A stretch of DNA of 64,000 nt from Thermomicrobiales bacterium (GTDB lineage: Bacteria; Chloroflexota; Chloroflexia; Thermomicrobiales; UBA6265): assembly GCA_041390825.1 (NCBI GenBank), contig JAWKPF010000005.1, positions 1-64,000 of the forward strand. Reading direction: 5' to 3'. Shown in pieces: positions 59,799 to 64,000 of this stretch. Position 1 is the stretch's first letter, and each line of letters opens with the position of its first letter. Position numbers and translations under genes: made by a program. Under the pieces are notes generated by a model. The model ran no database searches and was not told where the DNA came from. It saw nothing but the letters and a program-made list of their open reading frames with translations.

Positions 59799-60717
59799 AT
59801 GAAATTGGTCATCGCCACCGAAGAGGGCGACGCGTATTTTGCTGCTGGACGCGATCTCCAATCTGAGATCGTCCGGGTCGATCCGATGAGCAGCTGCAGG
59901 AGGATCGGCGACGCCGATGTGCTCTGCGGCCGTCCCGATGCTGAGGTGCTGGCGGCAGCGAAGCAGCTCAGGCTGGTCCAGTCGCAGAGCGCGGGTGTCG
60001 ATTTCCTGATGAACTTTCCTGAGCTGGTCGAAAGCGACGTCGTCCTCTCGAAGACGCGTGGCGCGCACGCGCCGTCGATTGCCGAGCACGCGTTCGCGCT
60101 GTTGCTGGCCTTGACCCGCAAGATACTGGCTTCGCTCGACTATCAGCACAAGCACCAGTGGCGGTGGACGGTTCGTATCGTGAGCCTGCGAGATCATGGG
60201 CAGTCGTCGATCGGCATTCCCGGCTACAGGCAACCGGGCGGCAGCAGCGCGCCTCCGGCTTCGAGGTCGATGCTTGCGGTCGACGTGCATCCGGTGGCGA
60301 TCGCTTGTCGATGCTGTCTGGCCGGTGGACAAGCTGCACGACATGCTGGCCATGTCCGACATTCTGATGGTGGCAGCGCCACTGACCCGGGAGACGCATC
60401 ACACGTTGGGCGCCAGTGAATTTGCCGCCATGCCGAAGAACTCGATCGTGATTGCCGTTTCCGCGCTGGGGAATCATCGACGAACCTGCTCTGGCGGAGG
60501 CGTTGGCGTCGGGGCGTGGGGCGCTGGACTCGATGTGAATGAGGTGAACCGGTTCCGGCAGACAGTCCATTCTGGGACATATGCCGAATGTGGTGATGAG
60601 TCATCTGCCGGCTCGTCCTGGCAAAGGAACGCCGCTGCGTCGAGATTCTGGTGGAAAACGCGCCGCTTGCAGGACGGGGTCGAACTGATCAACGTGGTGG
60701 ACAAGCGGGCTGGTTAG
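59799..60717 (+). pseudogene. D-isomer-specific 2-hydroxyacid dehydrogenase, frameshifted
   Basis: ATG 59799. The first 120 codons are continuous: MKLVIATEEGDAYFAAG, DADVLCGRPDAEVLAAAKQL, RLVQSQSAGVDFLMNFPELV, SKTRGAHAPSIAEHAFALLL. The NAD-binding part then breaks (60160-60330), recovering as HDMLAMSDILMVAAPLTRET, HHTLGASEFAAMPKNSIVIA, then GAGLDVNE-like GAGLDVNEVN and the end LQDGVELINVVDKRAG with TAG at 60715-60717. The glycine-rich dinucleotide motif is lost in the broken part. The family reduces 2-ketoacids or oxidises D-2-hydroxyacids with NAD(P)H. Confidence 0.75.
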
Positions 60718-60749
60718 GGCGACCGAGAAACGATCGACGGGGACAGCCG

Positions 60750-61740
60750 GTGGAACGCACGAATTCGTTGCGCGTCCGCTATACGGGCGACGCAATCGAG
60801 AGTGAGCACGAGGCGGTTACGGTGGCGGACAGGGAGGCTGGCTGCTGCGGAGATCCTGATCTTCGCCTATTTTCGGTCGTCCGCGAAACCGTTCCAGGCG
60901 ATTCCGCTCGTCGAGAGCGGCGCGGCGACGCGTTCGGATTCACCGTGACCTGAACTGGTTCTGTTGCTCGTCGCACTATGGCGAAGCCGGTCAACAACAG
61001 TCTGTCGCATGGTAATGCTCGAGAAGGTTGGAGCGGAGCCGGGGCTGCTGCAGTGCGGCGCGGCTCCACCGTTCGACGGGGCGGAGCTCGCGCGTTTGTC
61101 GCTTGGCCTCGTCGACGCGCCCTAATTACAGAACTGTTGCTCTGGCAAGCACGCGGGCATGTTGGCGACCTGCCTGCATCTCGGCTACCTGACCGAATCG
61201 TATTCGTCGCCGGAGCACCCGCTCCAACGGCAACCTCGAAATCGTGGCAGACGCGATGCAGGTCGATCCTGCTGCGGTGTCCTTGGCCGTGGACGGATGC
61301 AGTGTCCCGACGTTTGGCGCTCGATTGACCGACTGCAGCCTACGCAGCGCTCGCGCCCGGCGCAATCGCTCTTCGCCTGATGCGAACGCACGAATCCGCG
61401 ATCGCTCGACTGCTTGGAGCGATGGCTGCGTATCCGGAGAATATTGCCGGTCCCGGTTCGATCGACACGAGTTGATGCGCCTGTCGAACGGATCCGTCGT
61501 TGCAGACGGGGCAGAAGGCTCTCTGCCTGGCCGTTCCTGCGCATGAGCTCGGGATCGCGATTCGCATATACGATGGGTCGTACCGGGTTTGAATGTGTTG
61601 GCCGTATCGGTGCTGAGCAACTCCGGCCTGGTCGAGCCGACCGTGCGATGAGATCGGAGTTGGTCCAGCCGGTGACCAATGCGAACGGTTGACCGGGCGG
61701 AGCAGGTGCGAACGAACCTCGTGTTGAACGCGCGGCCGCG
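60750..61740 (+). pseudogene. Asparaginase II-family gene, multiply frameshifted
   Basis: GTG 60750 gives VERTNSLRVRY, as in the L-asparaginase II (PF06089-type) family, which starts 'vErt.l..v.RgG.iEsvH.g'. Further pieces in order: IESEHEAVTVADREAG; FRSSAKPFQAIPLVESGAAT; CSSHYGEA; the nucleophile-like region CSGKHAGMLATCLHLGYLTE; YSSPEHPLQRQ; VDGCSVPTFGA; AAMAAYPENIAGPGSIDT; ELMRLSNGSVVA; ELVQPVTNANG; and RTNLVLNA at the end. Frames change every 50-150 bases. The family is cytoplasmic and hydrolyses asparagine. The 3' boundary is approximate. Confidence 0.65.
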
Positions 61741-62243
61741 GACGCGATCGAAGCCTGACTCGACCACGGCCGCAGGCTGGTCGCCTGGCTCCTGGACGGT
61801 TGCGGCGCTGGCGCCCACGTGTCGACACGCTCGGCCGCGATGCGGAGCGCCATCGTCAGTCTGTCCGCCTGGCATGGACGGCCATGATCGAATCATTCCC
61901 GATTGGCAGGCGATCCCGGACTGCGTGTGGAGTGACGTTGCCGACGATTGCCGTCTCACCGCTCGACCACGGCAACGGTGCGAACGGCATCAGATCATCG
62001 AGCCTCACGGAGCTGCCCTGACCGCGGTCGATGCGGGTGTCGGTCTTGACCGGCCAACCGGCAGCCACGGGGTGATCGCGCTGCCGACCGTTTTCTCGTT
62101 GCCGGCAAGTTTGTTCGCGTCGATCCGCTCGACCTTCCGCACCGCCTGCTCGCCTCCGCTGCCAAAACCCATGCGCAAGCTCGAGCCATCGGGAAAGTCC
62201 GGTCAACTCGGCGATCCAGGCACCCAAGTGTGTTCTTCATTCC
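61741..62243. other. Unassigned stretch in the indel-rich region
   Basis: About 500 bases with several short open frames on both strands, none of which I recognise. Given the dense frame breaks on both sides it may hold the rest of a gene, possibly on the minus strand upstream of nothing identified, but no family motif survives well enough to name it. Confidence 0.3.
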
Positions 62244-62806
62244 TCACCAGCCGACCGCGATGAACGCCACTTGCACGATGACGATGATGGCGGTGAGCCA
62301 GGAACGCCTGCCAGGGTACATCTGCGACCAGTCGCCGGAGATGTTCAACAGCAAGTCCATGGCCGGGTAGAAGACCAGCGCGTTGATACCGGAGATGAAG
62401 ACGAACTGCAACAGCAGCTCGTTCCAGGGGCGCAACGGCGGCTTGAGGAAGACCACTGCCAACGCGATCACGATCAAGACCAGATTGACGAATGTTCCGG
62501 CGAACGCGATCAGCGTCTGTTGCACATCCGAGAAACCGGTGGGGGCTTGTACGAGACATACCCGGAGAAGAAGTAGAAGCCGAAATCGAGTACCCGGCCG
62601 CCCATTGCCCAAATGGCAGCGGCGTGGCCAAGCCGTGCAACGCGACGGAAACGGAAGCAAGATGAAGAATGCGGCCTTACATCGACCGGTCGTATGGTGT
62701 GAAGTCGTTGTCGAAGATTGTTTCCCGGCGAGGATGAACTGAAAAAGAAAACGAACGCCGACAAAGCATGGAAGAGCGAAAGCAGCCCGAAACCGCCCAG
62801 GGGCAT
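62244..62806 (-). pseudogene. M50-like membrane zinc metallopeptidase, frameshifted
   Basis: ATG at 62806 begins MPLGGFGLLSLFHALSAFVF, a membrane segment. At about 62625-62640 the sequence reads CACGGCTTGGCCACGCC; one inserted A gives HELGHA, the HExxH zinc motif of M50 site-2-protease-like peptidases, followed in frame by AAIWAMGGRVLDFGFYFFSG and YVSYKPP. The C-terminal half is continuous and hydrophobic: LIAFAGTFVNLVLIVIALAV, FVFISGINALVFYPAMDLLL, WLTAIIVIVQVAFIAVGW, with TGA at 62244-62246. It would cleave membrane-embedded substrates. The start is tentative. Confidence 0.55.
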
Positions 62807-62814
62807 CGAAGTCG

Positions 62815-64000
62815 AATTTCTTGCTTTTTTCCGAGGGCGCTCGATGGGCGGCGTCAGGAACGCGCGCGAACCAGGCCCGCGCGTGTTCCGGGATCTGCAG
62901 GCGCTGAGCCAGCCAGATTGCGCTGAGCGTGGTGATGATACCAACAGGATCGAGATGGATGTGTTGGTCGCGTTGGCAACCGCTCCGCCAGCAACGCGCC
63001 CAACGGCGCGACCCCGGTCGAGACGCGATGTAGACGCTCATCACTCGGCCGTGCAGCTCGTCCGGCGCGGTGAGATTGGACAACGGTATTGGCCATAGCC
63101 ATGGTGGACGCGAGCCCAACTACCGCGCTGATGACCATGGCGAGGATCAGCTGGGGCGCAATCCGGTCGCGGAGCCTGAGCAATCTCCTGGCGACCGAGC
63201 ACCAGCCCAGTGGCAAGCATGTGCTTCGATAACTTGCCCTTGCTGGAAGCAAGGGCGCCCACCAACGCTCCCACACCAAGCGACGACATGAGCAACCTGA
63301 AGCCACCCGGCCCAGTGTCGATCTCTTGCTCGGCGAGCAAGGGCATCCAGATGCTGAAATTGACTCGAAAACGCCGACCAATCCGGCAAAGACGACCAGG
63401 TAGCCACGACGGTGTGGCGGACGTAAGCCAGCCCATCGCGCAGTGACTCCAACGCTGCGCCTGCGCACTGCCTGAGCGACTGGCGAGACGTACCATCAGC
63501 AGGCTACCGATCAATCGCCAGGTAGCTGAGCGTCGATGAAGAAGCAGATGGCGACTCCGAACGCCCCAGGACGAGTCCGGCGAGCGCCGGTCCCACAACC
63601 GCCCCATGCTGAAAAGCGTGGAGTTGAGCGCGATGGCGTTCGGCAAAATCGGCCTTGTCGCCCACCATCCAGAAACGAACGCTTGCCGCGCCGGCATGTC
63701 GAACGAGTTGTTGATCCCCACGATGAGCGCCAGCAGAGAGACGGTACAAAGATCGATATGATCGCCCAGATCAGAATGGCAAGCGTCAGTGAGCAGAGCG
63801 CGGCGTAGATCGTGGACTGCGGACGACGAGTAGACCGCGCTTCGGGACCCGGTCGGCCAGCACCTGGGCGAACAGTCCGGAAGACCAGCGTCGGCGCGAA
63901 CTGGAGCACGTTGACCAGCGCAAGATCGATAGCGGAGGTGGAAGCCGAAAGCACCAGCCAGGACATTGCCAGGCTTTGCATCCAGGTTCCGGTGACGGAG
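62815..64000 (-). pseudogene. MFS exporter (EntS/MFS_3-like), frameshifted and cut by the right edge
   Basis: The 5' end lies beyond base 64000; the first readable part is TGTWMQSLAMSWLVLSASTS and AIDLALVNVLQFAPTLVF. Then in changing frames: CSLTLAILIWA; GINNSFDMPARQAFVSG; LPNAIALNSTLFSMGR; VGPALAGLVLGR; VAICFFIDA; and, towards the C-terminal half, FRLLMSSLGVGALVGALASS. These match the MFS_3 group of multidrug/siderophore exporters, in which NSFDxPARQAF and ALNSxxFN are typical motifs. Twelve TMs would be expected. Around 62850-63450 the reading is too broken to follow, and the stop is not located exactly. Confidence 0.6.

Noticed and set aside
61741..62243. Naming a gene in the unassigned stretch
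   Set aside because: No surviving motif in any frame on either strand; any name would be a guess.

Overview
This 64 kb window is high-GC bacterial chromosome, most likely from a Chloroflexota member of the Thermomicrobia/Thermomicrobiales type. That placement is an inference. It rests on the F420-family genes, the many Tat-exported solute-binding proteins, a CotH/DUF4956/VTC cluster, an MsrA-MsrB fusion, and a cobalamin-controlled ECF cassette with transcobalamin-like proteins. I saw no CRISPR array, insertion sequence, tRNA or rRNA.

Left part (1-13 kb): the tail of an F420-type LLM oxidoreductase; a methyltransferase/monooxygenase pair; a STAND-ATPase regulator; then an FMN riboswitch with its own terminator in front of a peptide-type ABC importer (two permeases and a binding protein, no ATPase) and an FbiB-like nitroreductase. 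A sugar/sugar-acid group follows (SDR, cupin, class II aldolase, FGGY kinase).

13-23 kb: rpsP-khpA-rimM; an array of REP-like hairpins (14.5-15.1 kb); an MTA/SAH nucleosidase with DUF1634 and TauE/SafE. Next comes the most striking locus: a cobalamin riboswitch, an alpha/alpha-barrel protein, a DUF4430-like protein, EcfT, a double EcfA and pdxH. The two exported proteins resemble the two halves of animal transcobalamin/intrinsic factor, and no canonical S-component is encoded.

23-49 kb: an SIS protein; a two-component system overlapping a CotH-like protein, with DUF4956 and a VTC polyphosphate polymerase divergent from it; Lon; a TetR/DUF4260 pair with an unusually clear self-regulated promoter; AAA ATPase, FIST, LysE and B3/B4 proteins; an enolase-superfamily enzyme; an amidohydrolase; ispH; a polysaccharide deacetylase; HAD, CDP-alcohol transferase and kynureninase; msrAB; and an ECF sigma factor with a membrane beta-propeller partner.

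49-57 kb: two sugar-type ABC importers back to back around a glycerophosphodiester phosphodiesterase, neither with an ATPase. Each has a perfect hairpin just after its binding-protein gene.

57.4-64 kb: recognisable genes (galactonate-dehydratase-like, LtrA, 2-hydroxyacid dehydrogenase, asparaginase II, M50 peptidase, MFS exporter), all broken by many small frameshifts. Wherever I could resolve one it fits a single missing base. The same kind of lesion occurs about once per several kb in the rest of the window, including in ispH. Deletion-type sequencing error is therefore more likely than true gene decay, and proteins from this end should not be taken literally.
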